From Candidatus Contendibacter sp. (GTDB lineage Bacteria > Pseudomonadota > Gammaproteobacteria > Competibacterales > Competibacteraceae), in contig WBUJ01000027.1 of the NCBI GenBank assembly GCA_008933795.1, positions 1 through 33,752 on the forward strand: DNA of 33,752 nucleotides, given 5' to 3'. The translations under genes and the position numbers were made by a program. The notes under the pieces were generated by a model. The model worked only from the letters and a program-made list of their open reading frames with translations. It was not told where the DNA came from and ran no database searches. Positions 26,324 through 33,610 of the stretch are shown in pieces (position 1 is the first letter of the stretch; every line of letters begins with the position of its first letter).

Positions 26324-27763
26324 ATGATGGAATGGGAAACGGTCATCGGGCTGGAAATCCATGCCCAACTTGCCACCCAAAGCAAGATTTTTTCCGGCGC
26401 CTCCACGGCTTACGGCGCTGAACCCAATACCCAGGCCTGCGCCATTGATCTGGGCATGCCTGGCGTGCTGCCGGTGCTGAACCGCGAGGCGGCGCGGATG
26501 GCGGTAATATTCGGGTTGGCGATTGGTGCCGACGTGGCCCGCCGTTCGGTGTTCGCCCGCAAGAATTATTTCTATCCCGACCTGCCCAAGGGTTACCAGA
26601 TCAGCCAGTACGAACTGCCGGTGGTGCAGAAGGGACAGTTGACGATTGATCTGGAAGACGGCTCCAGCAAGGTCATTGGCATCACCCGCGCCCATCTGGA
26701 GGAAGACGCCGGCAAGTCGCTGCACGAGGATTTCCACGAGCTGTCCGGGATTGACCTCAACCGCGCCGGTACCCCGCTGCTGGAAATCGTCTCCGAACCG
26801 GACCTGCGGTCGGCGAAGGAAGCGGTGGCCTACATGAAAAAGCTGCATCAGATGGTGGTGTATCTGGGCATCTGCGACGGCAACATGCAGGAAGGCTCGT
26901 TCCGTTGCGACGCCAACGTGTCGGTGCGGCGCACGGGCGATCCGAAATTCGGCACCCGCGCCGAGATCAAGAATCTCAATTCCTTCCGCTTCGTCGAGCG
27001 GGCTATCGAATTCGAGATCGAGCGGCAAATCGACCTGATCGAAGCCGGCGGCAAGGTGGTGCAGGAAACCCGGCTGTACGACCCAGACCAGGGCGAGACC
27101 CGCTCGATGCGCGGCAAGGAGGAAGCCAACGATTACCGCTACTTCCCCGATCCCGACCTGCTGCCGCTGGTGCTGGACGACGAATTCATCGCCGCCGCCC
27201 GCGCCAGCCTGCCGGAACTGCCGGATGTCAAAAAGCAGCGGTTTGTGGAGCAGTACGGGTTATCGAGCTACGACGCTGGGGTGCTGACCGCCAGCCGCGA
27301 ACTGGGCGACTACTACGAAGCGACGGTCGCGGCGCTGGGCGGCGAACCGAAACTGTGCGCCAACTGGGTGATGGGCGATCTGGCGGCGTTCCTGAACAAG
27401 GAGAATCGGGACATCGCGCAGAGTCCGGTCGGCGCGGCGCAACTGGCCGGCCTGCTGCGGCGAATTCAGGACCAAACCATCTCCGGCAAGATCGCCAAGG
27501 AAGTGTTCGAGGCGCTGTGGGCTGGCGAGGGCGACGCCGACGCCATCATCGAAAAACGCGGCCTGAAGCAGATCACCGATACCTCCGCCATCGAGAAAGT
27601 GATCGATGCCGTGATCGCGGCCAATCCCGAGCAACTGGCGCAATATCGCGCCGGCAAGGACAAACTGTTCGGCTTCTTCGTCGGTCAGGTGATGAAACTG
27701 TCCAAGGGCAAGGCCAACCCGCAGCAGGTCAATGATTTGCTGGCGGAGAAGTTGAAGGGCTAA
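26324..27763 (+). CDS. gatB: Asp-tRNA(Asn)/Glu-tRNA(Gln) amidotransferase subunit B
   Basis: 479 aa kinase/transferase subunit that activates the misacylated aminoacyl-tRNA and adds ammonia from Gat[53 protein letters not shown] and [12 protein letters not shown] are hallmark segments, followed by the helical cradle and YqeY tail ([23 protein letters not shown]). The start is the first of two ATGs at 26324. No intrinsic terminator follows; see the C-rich tract at 28144-28240. Confidence 0.98.
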   Translation: MMEWETVIGLEIHAQLATQSKIFSGASTAYGAEPNTQACAIDLGMPGVLPVLNREAARMAVIFGLAIGADVARRSVFARKNYFYPDLPKGYQISQYELPVVQKGQLTIDLEDGSSKVIGITRAHLEEDAGKSLHEDFHELSGIDLNRAGTPLLEIVSEPDLRSAKEAVAYMKKLHQMVVYLGICDGNMQEGSFRCDANVSVRRTGDPKFGTRAEIKNLNSFRFVERAIEFEIERQIDLIEAGGKVVQETRLYDPDQGETRSMRGKEEANDYRYFPDPDLLPLVLDDEFIAAARASLPELPDVKKQRFVEQYGLSSYDAGVLTASRELGDYYEATVAALGGEPKLCANWVMGDLAAFLNKENRDIAQSPVGAAQLAGLLRRIQDQTISGKIAKEVFEALWAGEGDADAIIEKRGLKQITDTSAIEKVIDAVIAANPEQLAQYRAGKDKLFGFFVGQVMKLSKGKANPQQVNDLLAEKLKG

Positions 27764-28420
27764 CTTTCCATTAGGGGTTTTTTACGATGGCCCGGATCTA
27801 TCTCCGCCGGCCTGGGTGAAATCGCTTGGCCAGTCGGCCTAAAGCTGTCGCAAACGCCGGGCCGGCTGGCCTTGGGTTTAGTGATTGCCGTGGTCGGCTT
27901 GGCCGCCAGCGGTTGGTCGTAGCTGTCCAAGCCAACCGAGGGCGTCAATGGAAAAGCCTGACTCCACAACGCACTCTGCTAGATACTCGCTGCGAACGAG
28001 TGGCGGACTCTCGGCATATTTCGGGGCATCTCGCCCGAAAGCGCGGCGATTTAGCGGGTAACTACCTGATTATATTGGCGTCCCCAAGGCTACGCGGGGC
28101 TAACTCGCTAAACGTAATCCGGCTCACTCGTAAAGTAGTTTGTTGATACCCTACCCTACTCAACCAAACCACCACACATTATATATACACCAAACTCTGA
28201 TACCCTCGCCGCAACCGACTATCCTTCTAACTCTCCCCACCGGCGGACGCGGCCAACGAGCCGACGATGACCGTGCCGAACTGAGTATGACGGTAACGCC
28301 AGGGTTGGGGCATGGGCAATCATCCCCGTTCAAAGGCGAGCCGGTCTGTTGCTACCGTGTGGCCGCCACGGCGCCGGTCCTGACGACCGGGCAACGGCGC
28401 GGTGAGAGTTTGGATTTCCC
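27764..28420. other. Intergenic region without recognisable genes
   Basis: No gene can be supported. Around 27790-27903 one plus frame reads EIAWPVGLKLSQTPGRLAL then GLVIAVVGLAASGWS and stops, which resembles a membrane segment but has no plausible start. From about 28000 all frames look non-coding. A stretch at 28144-28240 is strikingly poor in G on the plus strand (3 G against 21 C in 28141-28200 by hand count). Nothing else is recognised. Confidence 0.5.
28144..28240 (+). promoter_or_regulatory. C-rich, G-poor tract; possible Rho-utilisation (rut) region
   Basis: The plus strand has almost no G over nearly 100 bases, which would make an unstructured C-rich RNA of the kind Rho loads on. 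It lies about 380 bp downstream of gatB in the sense direction, and no hairpin terminator follows gatB. This is inference from composition only. Confidence 0.3.
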
Positions 28421-28693
28421 TTATTCATCGCTGATCGGCTGTTTCAGTCGCGTTCTGGCCGCTTTGTACACCTAGCTGCGGTCGCGCTGGCCCACGGCGA
28501 GCACCGTCACAAACATCGCCTCTTCATCGACGCGATAAAGGCGCGGCTGTCGGCGCGGGCTTGGCGGGCCAGATCGTTGTAGAGGGCTTCGCGCAGGTGC
28601 AGCTTGACATCGCGGTCGCACTTGCCGCGCCCGTCGCGTTTCCGGGGACGGCGCGAGGCGCAGGGCGGGATAAACGGCGGGACGTTCGGACAT
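28421..28693 (-). pseudogene. Remnant of a toxin-antitoxin pair (RHH antitoxin start fused to RelE/ParE toxin end)
   Basis: On the minus strand MSERPAVYPALRL starts at 28693; after a frame change the sequence reads CDRDVKLHLREALYNDLARQ and ARADSRA, like a ribbon-helix-helix antitoxin. After a second frame change it reads RLYRVDEEAMFVTVLAVGQR then DRS, an in-frame TAG, VYKAARTRL, ending at the TAA at 28421. YRV-(D)E-....VLAVG.R....VY is the C-terminal end of RelE/ParE toxins. Two frameshifts, a stop and loss of the middle leave no working protein. Confidence 0.5.
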
Positions 28694-28740
28694 GGGCGGC
28701 GAATTCCGTGCAACGCCGCGCACGATGAGGGCGGCGTGGC

Positions 28741-28921
28741 CTCAACTTACCGCATATAGCCGGCTGGGGTTATTCGTGCGCGGCGAACCGGACCTTATCT
28801 CCCCCTATCGACCACGCCCATGGGGCAAGGCTCCGATCCGCGCCCACACGCCCAGAACACGGGCGCGCGAACGCGAACCACCGCGTCACGGTGCGGTAGC
28901 CGCTATATGCAAGTAAGTGAG
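28741..28921. repeat. Imperfect inverted repeats (about 25 bp) bounding 181 bp
   Basis: The left arm 28741-28765 and the reverse complement of the right arm 28898-28921 share CTCA, CTTAC, GCATATAGC and GGCT in order, with a few single-base insertions. The 132 bp between are GC-rich and non-coding in my reading. It could be a MITE-like element, although I see no clear target duplication, or paired operator/promoter sites, since the left arm lies about 50 bp upstream of the toxin-antitoxin remnant. Confidence 0.35.
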
Positions 28922-28974
28922 GGGAACGCTAAGCCAAGGCGGGGCGGGCGTCAATCGGGCGGGGAGCGCGGCGC

Positions 28975-29002
28975 TGGACAGTGCGCCGGCGCGTGCTAGA
29001 CT
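28975..29002 (+). promoter_or_regulatory. Sigma-70 promoter of the candidate small RNA
   Basis: -35 TGGACA (28975-28980, 5/6), a 16-bp spacer, and -10 TAGACT (28997-29002) preceded by TGC, an extended -10. The predicted start is near 29009. Confidence 0.5.
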
Positions 29003-29008
29003 GAAATC

Positions 29009-29093
29009 CATCTCATTTTTCCGTCTTCAATTTGTCTTCGCTTTGGGCGAGCCAACCTCGCCCCTACACCCGGCTCTCCAAGCCGGGTTTTTT
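29009..29093 (+). ncRNA. Candidate small RNA, about 85 nt
   Basis: Between a good promoter and an intrinsic terminator lies a stretch with no ATG or GTG. About 36 nt of pyrimidine-rich, probably single-stranded RNA (with CAUUUUUCCGUCUUC) are followed by a perfect hairpin GGGCGAG-CCAAC-CTCGCCC (29045-29063) and the terminator hairpin (29069-29087) with six U. This is the layout of a trans-acting sRNA: a seed region, then stem-loops, then a U-tail for Hfq. It is not a family I recognise. It could alternatively be a leader or attenuator that no longer has a gene. Confidence 0.45.
29069..29093 (+). terminator. Rho-independent terminator
   Basis: CCCGGCT (29069-29075) pairs with AGCCGGG (29081-29087), loop CTCCA, followed directly by six T. 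It ends the candidate small RNA; no open reading frame lies just upstream. Confidence 0.75.
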
Positions 29094-29208
29094 GTAGCGC
29101 CAATGCCGGGTTGGCGGCTCATTTTGAAACCAGTTGATTGCAAAATGCAACGCCATTCCCTTTCATCGCGCCGCTGCAAGGCGGTTCATCGTCGCCGCCA
29201 GCGCTTCG

Positions 29209-29382
29209 CTATCGGTTCGCGCCGATTCGATGCCCTGCGAGCAAGGATTCCGCCACCGCATCAGGAATCGTGCCCTGGTGTCGGTGGATCTCAATGAACG
29301 GGTTCAGCAACTGTAGGTTGCAATCCAGCGCATCCCGATGAGTTTCCAGTTCCGTCCACGCCGCCGGGTTCCGCCAAGTCAT
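29209..29382 (-). CDS. Hypothetical 57-aa protein, possibly a degraded gene
   Basis: The ATG at 29382 has GAGAGGA eight bases upstream and encodes MTWRNPAAWTELETHRDALD, then CNLQLLNPFIEIHRHQGTIPD, ending at TAG 29209. The codon use looks coding. In-frame sequence extends upstream to 29517 (including MPLWTCVDPARVEIGFFKLE), and a neighbouring frame continues past the stop as ESARTDSEALAATMNRLAA to a TGA at 29163, so this may be the middle of a longer gene broken by a frameshift. I do not recognise the family. It is antisense to and upstream of the methyltransferase operon. 29383-29678 otherwise shows no clear promoter. Confidence 0.3.
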   Translation of the reverse strand: MTWRNPAAWTELETHRDALDCNLQLLNPFIEIHRHQGTIPDAVAESLLAGHRIGANR

Positions 29383-29678
29383 CAATTCGGTCCTCTCAAG
29401 CTTGAAAAAGCCGATCTCCACCCGTGCCGGATCAACGCACGTCCATAGCGGCATGAGGTTTGCCCTTGACTCTTTGCCAGAAATCAGCCAAGGGTTGACT
29501 CGACCGGACCCTGTCATCAGGGCTTTCCGTGGGCTATGGTTGCAAAAGAAATAACCCTTCGTTGAAGCGCGGAAGAAATAGCGGCCTTGGCTGACGCGAT
29601 GATAATCTCGATCCGCTTGGAGCGGCGCGGCTACCGAGCGTTAGCGACGACTAGAAACACCAACAACAATCCGGCCCA

Positions 29679-31307
29679 ATGACCAACCACCTGTACTACG
29701 GCGACAACCTCCAAGTCCTCCGCGAGCACATCGCCACCGAGAGTGTAGACCTGATTTACCTTGATCCGCCGTTCAACAGCCAGGCCACCTACAACGTGCT
29801 GTTTCGTTCGCCGAAAGGCGAGCAGTCGCAGGCCCAGATTGAGGCGTTTGAGGATACTTGGGCTTGGAACAACAGCGCCGAGCAAGCTTTTGATGAGGTG
29901 ATGACCAGCGGCAATACGGATGCTGCCGAGATGCTGCGGGCCATGCGGGCGTTCCTGAAAGAAAACGACATGATGGCGTATCTTGCCATGATGGCCGTTC
30001 GGTTGCTGGAACTACATCGAGTGTTAAAACCGACTGGGAGTTTGTATTTGCATTGCGATCCAACAGCAAGCCATTATTTGAAGATTATGTTGGATGCGGT
30101 GTTTAAGAAGGAGAATTACCGGAATGAAATCATATGGAAGCGGACCACCACTCATTCAGACAGCAAGACATGGAGCCGAGTATCAGACACTATCCTATTC
30201 TATACGGAAGGCTCTAACTCCTTTACTTGGAACACTCCGCGTGACATACACACAGACAGCTATTTAGATACAAAATACCGCTATCAAGAATCGAATGGTC
30301 GTCGGTATAGACTACATGACATGACCAGCCCTAACCCTCGGCCAAATCTCACTTACGAGTGGTTGGGATTTCCACCACCCCCTAAAGGCTGGCGGTTCTC
30401 GCGCGAAACTATGGAAAAGCTACATAGTGAAGACCGTATTGTTTACCCAAAGCTTCCCGATGGAATGTTTGATTTCCACCGACGTCCACAGGTAAAACGG
30501 TATCTCGATGAGATGTCAGGCGGTGGCGTGATGGGTAACGTTTGGATCGACATCCCGCCTATCAACTCCCAAGCCCAAGAACGCCTCGGCTATCCCACCC
30601 AAAAGCCGCTGACCCTGCTCGAACGCATCATCAGCGCCAGCAGCAACCCCGGCGACGTGGTACTTGACCCCTTTTGTGGCTGCGGCACGGCGGTTCACGC
30701 CGCGCAGAAGCTAGGCCGTCAATGGGTCGGCATCGACATCACCCACCTGGCCATCAGCCTGATCGAGCAACGCCTGAACAACGCCTTTCCCGGCATTGCC
30801 TTCGAGGTTCACGGCACGCCCAAGGACTTGGCCGGCGCTCGCGATTTGGCCGAGCGCGACAAGTATCAATTCCAGTGGTGGGCGGTGTCGCTGGTCAACG
30901 CCGTGCCCTACGGCGGCAAGAAGAAAGGCGCGGATACCGGCATCGACGGGATCATCTACTTCAAACCGGACGGCAAGACCACCGAGAAAGCCATCGTCTC
31001 GGTCAAGGGCGGGGCCAACGTGGGCGTGGCGATGGTCAAGGACTTGATTGCCACCGTGGACCGGGAAAAGGCCAAAATCGGCGTGTTCGTCACCTTGGCC
31101 GAGCCGACGAAGCCGATGGAGAAGGAAGCCGTCACCGCTGGTTTCTATCAAACCGACTACGGCAAATTCCCCAAGATTCAGATTCTGACCATCGAGAACC
31201 TGTTCGCCGGGAAAAAGCCACAAATGCCGTGGCTCGACCCGACCGCTTTCAAGAAAGCGGCCCAGGAAGACATGAACGCGGCGGGGAAGCAGGAGAAATT
31301 GATCTAG
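29679..31307 (+). CDS. DNA methyltransferase (beta class) with C-terminal PD-(D/E)XK-like domain
   Basis: 542 aa. The catalytic motif IV DPPF is at residues 29-32 and the SAM-binding motif I (DPFCGCGT) at 330-337, the permuted order of beta-class N6-adenine/N4-cytosine methyltransferases. The middle (about 105-290) is the target recognition region. After about residue 390 a second domain reads GADTGIDGIIYF, then KAIVSVKGG: Asp423 and Lys443 fit an Mrr-like restriction nuclease core, with Ser in the usual Glu/Gln position. So it may be a combined modification-restriction protein or a methyltransferase with an inactive nuclease fold. The recognition region is clearly lower in GC than the ends (hand counts 23/60 at 30061-30120 versus 37/60 at 30901-30960). 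It is followed after 28 bp by the TerD-nuclease gene. Confidence 0.88.
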   Translation: MTNHLYYGDNLQVLREHIATESVDLIYLDPPFNSQATYNVLFRSPKGEQSQAQIEAFEDTWAWNNSAEQAFDEVMTSGNTDAAEMLRAMRAFLKENDMMAYLAMMAVRLLELHRVLKPTGSLYLHCDPTASHYLKIMLDAVFKKENYRNEIIWKRTTTHSDSKTWSRVSDTILFYTEGSNSFTWNTPRDIHTDSYLDTKYRYQESNGRRYRLHDMTSPNPRPNLTYEWLGFPPPPKGWRFSRETMEKLHSEDRIVYPKLPDGMFDFHRRPQVKRYLDEMSGGGVMGNVWIDIPPINSQAQERLGYPTQKPLTLLERIISASSNPGDVVLDPFCGCGTAVHAAQKLGRQWVGIDITHLAISLIEQRLNNAFPGIAFEVHGTPKDLAGARDLAERDKYQFQWWAVSLVNAVPYGGKKKGADTGIDGIIYFKPDGKTTEKAIVSVKGGANVGVAMVKDLIATVDREKAKIGVFVTLAEPTKPMEKEAVTAGFYQTDYGKFPKIQILTIENLFAGKKPQMPWLDPTAFKKAAQEDMNAAGKQEKLI

Positions 31308-31335
31308 GCGCGCGCTGACAGGCAAAGAATCGATC

Positions 31336-32697
31336 ATGACCCAATCTCTCCCCCAAGGCGGTAACGCCGCGCTGGCCCAGGCCGACCCCACCGCCCGCAC
31401 GACCTTCATCGGCCTAAGCTGGGAACGGCCCGCGACCGCCTCGCCGGTGGAGATCGACGCCAGCCTGTTCCTGCTCGATGCGGCGGGCGTGGTGCGCGAC
31501 GACCGCGATTTCGTGTTCTACAACCAGGAAACCGACGCCAGCGGCGCGGTGTATCGACTTCCCGCCGCCGAACGGGAATCCGCCCACGACCGGGATGGCT
31601 TTGTCATCACCCTGCCGGCGCTGGCCGAGGACGTGCAGCGACTGGCTTTTTGCCTGACGCTGGACGCCGCCAGCGCCGGCGACGCCACCTTTGGCGCGGT
31701 GCCCTGGGTGCAGGCCCGTGTCGTCAATCACGAGAGCGGACGCGAACTCCTCCACTACCGCAGCGGCGGCGAACTGGGCGCGGAAACCGCACTCGTCGTT
31801 GCCGAACTTTACCGCCATCGCGACGGCTGGAAATTCCGGGCTGTGGGCCAGGGCTTCGCCGGCGGCTTGCGGGCGCTGGCCGCGCATTTTGGGGTGTTGG
31901 TCGCCGATGCGGAGTCGCCCAGCGCCAACCTGGCGGCGACCGAGGAGGAGGCATTGACCGTTCCCGCCCTCACGCTGGACAAGGACACCGCCGAATCGGA
32001 GGCTGCCAGTGGGCCGAAACGCCGTCGCCGACGCACCCTGCAAGATGTCCTCACCGTCCAGGTAGAGGAGATCAAAACCCGCTACCGCGCGATCCAGCCG
32101 CTGTTGAAACGTGCCCTACAGGACAGCCCCAACGAGAGCCAGAGCCGGCTACTGCTCGACCGCATCTTGCAAGACGTGCTCGGCTACGCCCTGAGCGAGA
32201 TCAAGACCGAGCAGAAGATTCAAGGGCGGGCTGCCGATTACGTGCTGGCGCCGGATGGGGTGGATGCGCTGGTAATCGAAGCCAAGCGGCTGGGTGCTCC
32301 ACTACGCGACAAGCAAATCTTTCAAGCCACTTCCTACGCCGCTTACGCCGGCATCCGCTGGGCGCTGTTGACCAACGTCGTGAACTGGCAACTCTACCGG
32401 GTCGCCACCGAGGACAAGGTCGAAGCCGATCTGGTGTTTGCCCTGGATTTGCAAAGCGGCCTGGACGACGACAGCGCCTACCGGCTGATGTTGCTCTCGA
32501 AAGCCGGCATCGCCCGCTGCGAACTGCTGGAAAAGCTCTGGCGCAAGAAGGTGGCCCTGAGTCCGGAAAGCCTGATCGCGGCGATCCTCAACGAGGAAGT
32601 GTTGAACAAAATCCGCGCCGTGCTGCTGCGGGAGCGCGGCTGTCCCCTGACCCATCAGGAAATCCAGGAAGCTATCGAGCGGGAGTTGTTGCGGTAG
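31336..32697 (+). CDS. TerD domain fused to HsdR-N-like PD-(D/E)XK nuclease domain
   Basis: 453 aa, no signal peptide. Residues about 24-187 are a TerD (tellurite/stress, calcium-binding) domain: EIDASLFLLDAAGVVRDDRD, FVFYNQ, and the diagnostic ELYRHRDGWKFRAVGQGFAG. A disordered acidic linker ends in a basic run (KRRRRR, 228-233). Residues about 235-360 resemble the N-terminal nuclease domain of type I HsdR: LLLDRILQDVLGY, EIKTEQKI, then D301 in GRAADYVL, E315 and K317 in VIEAKR, and WALLTNVVNWQLYRV. The PD-(D/E)XK residues are intact. The rest (to 453) is helical with LTHQEIQEAIERELL. No helicase motor is present. It is in an operon with the methyltransferase, so it is probably a restriction or stress-defence effector. 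The combination is not one I know as a characterised system. Confidence 0.85.
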   Translation: MTQSLPQGGNAALAQADPTARTTFIGLSWERPATASPVEIDASLFLLDAAGVVRDDRDFVFYNQETDASGAVYRLPAAERESAHDRDGFVITLPALAEDVQRLAFCLTLDAASAGDATFGAVPWVQARVVNHESGRELLHYRSGGELGAETALVVAELYRHRDGWKFRAVGQGFAGGLRALAAHFGVLVADAESPSANLAATEEEALTVPALTLDKDTAESEAASGPKRRRRRTLQDVLTVQVEEIKTRYRAIQPLLKRALQDSPNESQSRLLLDRILQDVLGYALSEIKTEQKIQGRAADYVLAPDGVDALVIEAKRLGAPLRDKQIFQATSYAAYAGIRWALLTNVVNWQLYRVATEDKVEADLVFALDLQSGLDDDSAYRLMLLSKAGIARCELLEKLWRKKVALSPESLIAAILNEEVLNKIRAVLLRERGCPLTHQEIQEAIERELLR

Positions 32698-32707
32698 GGG
32701 CTGGACG

Positions 32708-32949
32708 GTGAACGGTGCTTTTCTCCTCGACTACGGTCTCTACCTGCTGAACCGAGGCGTCCAGCCCGAAACGCGGCGGGTGTTTTTCACTCGCCCCCGG
32801 CGGTGTTTTTCCTTGACATCACTCTGGGCGCGGTGCAACAGGGAATGTACGAGCGGTTCGCGCCGCTGATCGTGCGGCGGGTCGCGGTCAGGTCGCGAAT
32901 CGCGTTCAATCCCGGTTCAGCTATGGCGGGATACCGTGTGGCGCCATGA
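32708..32949 (+). pseudogene. Possible frameshifted gene remnant
   Basis: A GTG at 32708 opens NGAFLLDYGLYLLNRGVQPE then TRRVFF; a one-base shift near 32790 continues as PPAVFFLDITLGAVQQGMYE, RFAPLIVRRVAV, ending at TGA 32949. Both halves look like real protein and join smoothly, suggesting a single broken gene of about 80 residues. I do not recognise the family. A perfect TTGACA at 32814-32819 has no matching -10. Confidence 0.3.
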
Positions 32950-32970
32950 ACCCACTTCCTGGAGCCATGC

Positions 32971-33066
32971 TTGATAAAGATTGTTCTGATTCTCCTCGCC
33001 AGCGTGGCGATGCTGGCCGGCCCGACCCTGTTGGCCCCGGCTGATTCTGGCGAGACTGACGACTGA
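32971..33066 (+). CDS. Small exported or membrane peptide, 31 aa
   Basis: The TTG start at 32971 is preceded by GGAG with a six-base spacer. The product MIKIVLILLASVAMLAGPTL then LAPADSGETDD is a hydrophobic helix with an N-terminal Lys, followed by a short acidic tail: a signal-peptide-like or single-pass peptide. It ends 26 bp before the next gene, which has its own strong ribosome site, so the two may be cotranscribed. The function is unknown. An ATG in another frame at 32967 gives a polar peptide and is less likely. Confidence 0.4.
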   Translation: MIKIVLILLASVAMLAGPTLLAPADSGETDD

Positions 33067-33092
33067 CCCCAACCCACAGAGGAGCAACAGCG

Positions 33093-33386
33093 ATGACACG
33101 CAAACTGATGACCTTGATTAGCAGTGCAATCCTGGTCCTGGCCATCACTGGCCCGGCGGTGGCGGCGGATGTGACCGGCGCGGCTACCGACGCGGTCAAG
33201 AAGAAGGCCACAGAGGAGGTTCAGAAGCAGGCGCCGGGCGCGGTTACAACGCCCGCCGCTGATCCCACCAAGGCCGTCAAGGGCGCCGCTCAGATGCCCG
33301 CCGATCCCACCAAGGCCGTGACTGGAACGGCCGAGGATATGGCCAAGAAGAAAGCCGCCGAGGCCGCGCAGGGCGTGGTCAAATAA
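33093..33386 (+). CDS. Small exported Ala/Lys-rich protein with internal repeat
   Basis: 97 aa. A clear signal peptide (MTRKLMTLISSAILVLAITG, cleavage probably after AVA, about residue 24) leads to a mature part of about 72 residues, rich in Ala, Lys, Thr and Pro. ADPTKAVKGAAQMP and ADPTKAVTGTAEDM are tandem repeats of a 14-residue unit. The flanks are predicted amphipathic helices (DAVKKKATEEVQKQ, DMAKKKAAEAAQGVV). The ribosome site GAGGAG lies eight bases before the ATG, and an intrinsic terminator follows. It is probably periplasmic; the family is not recognised. Confidence 0.8.
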   Translation: MTRKLMTLISSAILVLAITGPAVAADVTGAATDAVKKKATEEVQKQAPGAVTTPAADPTKAVKGAAQMPADPTKAVTGTAEDMAKKKAAEAAQGVVK

Positions 33387-33413
33387 CCGCTCAATCCGTG
33401 CCCGGCAACCCGT

Positions 33414-33434
33414 AGCCGCCCACGGGCGGCTTTA
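33414..33434 (+). terminator. Rho-independent terminator
   Basis: AGCCGCC (33414-33420) pairs with GGCGGCT (33425-33431) across CACG and is followed by TTTATT. It lies 27 bp past the stop of the repeat-bearing exported protein. Confidence 0.7.
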
Positions 33435-33522
33435 TTCGAGGGTGGCCGGCGCTACCCTTGTCCTTTTCCAGCCGATCGCTCCATGCATCTCATGCCGCCC
33501 ACCGCGAGGACTCCCCGTGGTA

Positions 33523-33596
33523 ATCGGGATAGGGAGAAGCCTTACGGCTCCCCCCTCCCACACCACCGTGCGTACGGGTCACGTACACGGCGGTTC
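33523..33596 (-). ncRNA. Group II intron domains V and VI (3' end of intron)
   Basis: Minus strand 33596-33561 begins GAACCGCCGTGTACG and ends CACGGTGGTG. The arms pair over nine base pairs (one G-U) below a small bulge and a short upper stem, the shape of domain V, the catalytic hairpin of group II introns. Next, GGGGGGAGCC and GGCTTCTCCC (33556-33532) form domain VI, and the intron probably ends at about 33523 in CCCGAT. It lies 14 bases after the maturase stop codon, where domain V belongs. Confidence 0.75.
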
Positions 33597-33610
33597 GATG
33601 GATTCAATTC

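Noticed and set aside
27787..27903. Small membrane-like reading frame after gatB
   Set aside because: No start codon or ribosome site in the frame that reads well.
28140..28475. Open frame through the G-poor tract
   Set aside because: Low-complexity Pro/Thr/Leu translation with no ribosome site; the composition explains the lack of stops.
29144..29156. TTGCAAAATGCAA inverted repeat
   Set aside because: Only five-base arms in a non-coding region, too short to claim a site.
29138..29341. Several short plus-strand frames at 29134-29341
   Set aside because: Antisense to the better-supported minus-strand ORF with a ribosome site at 29382.
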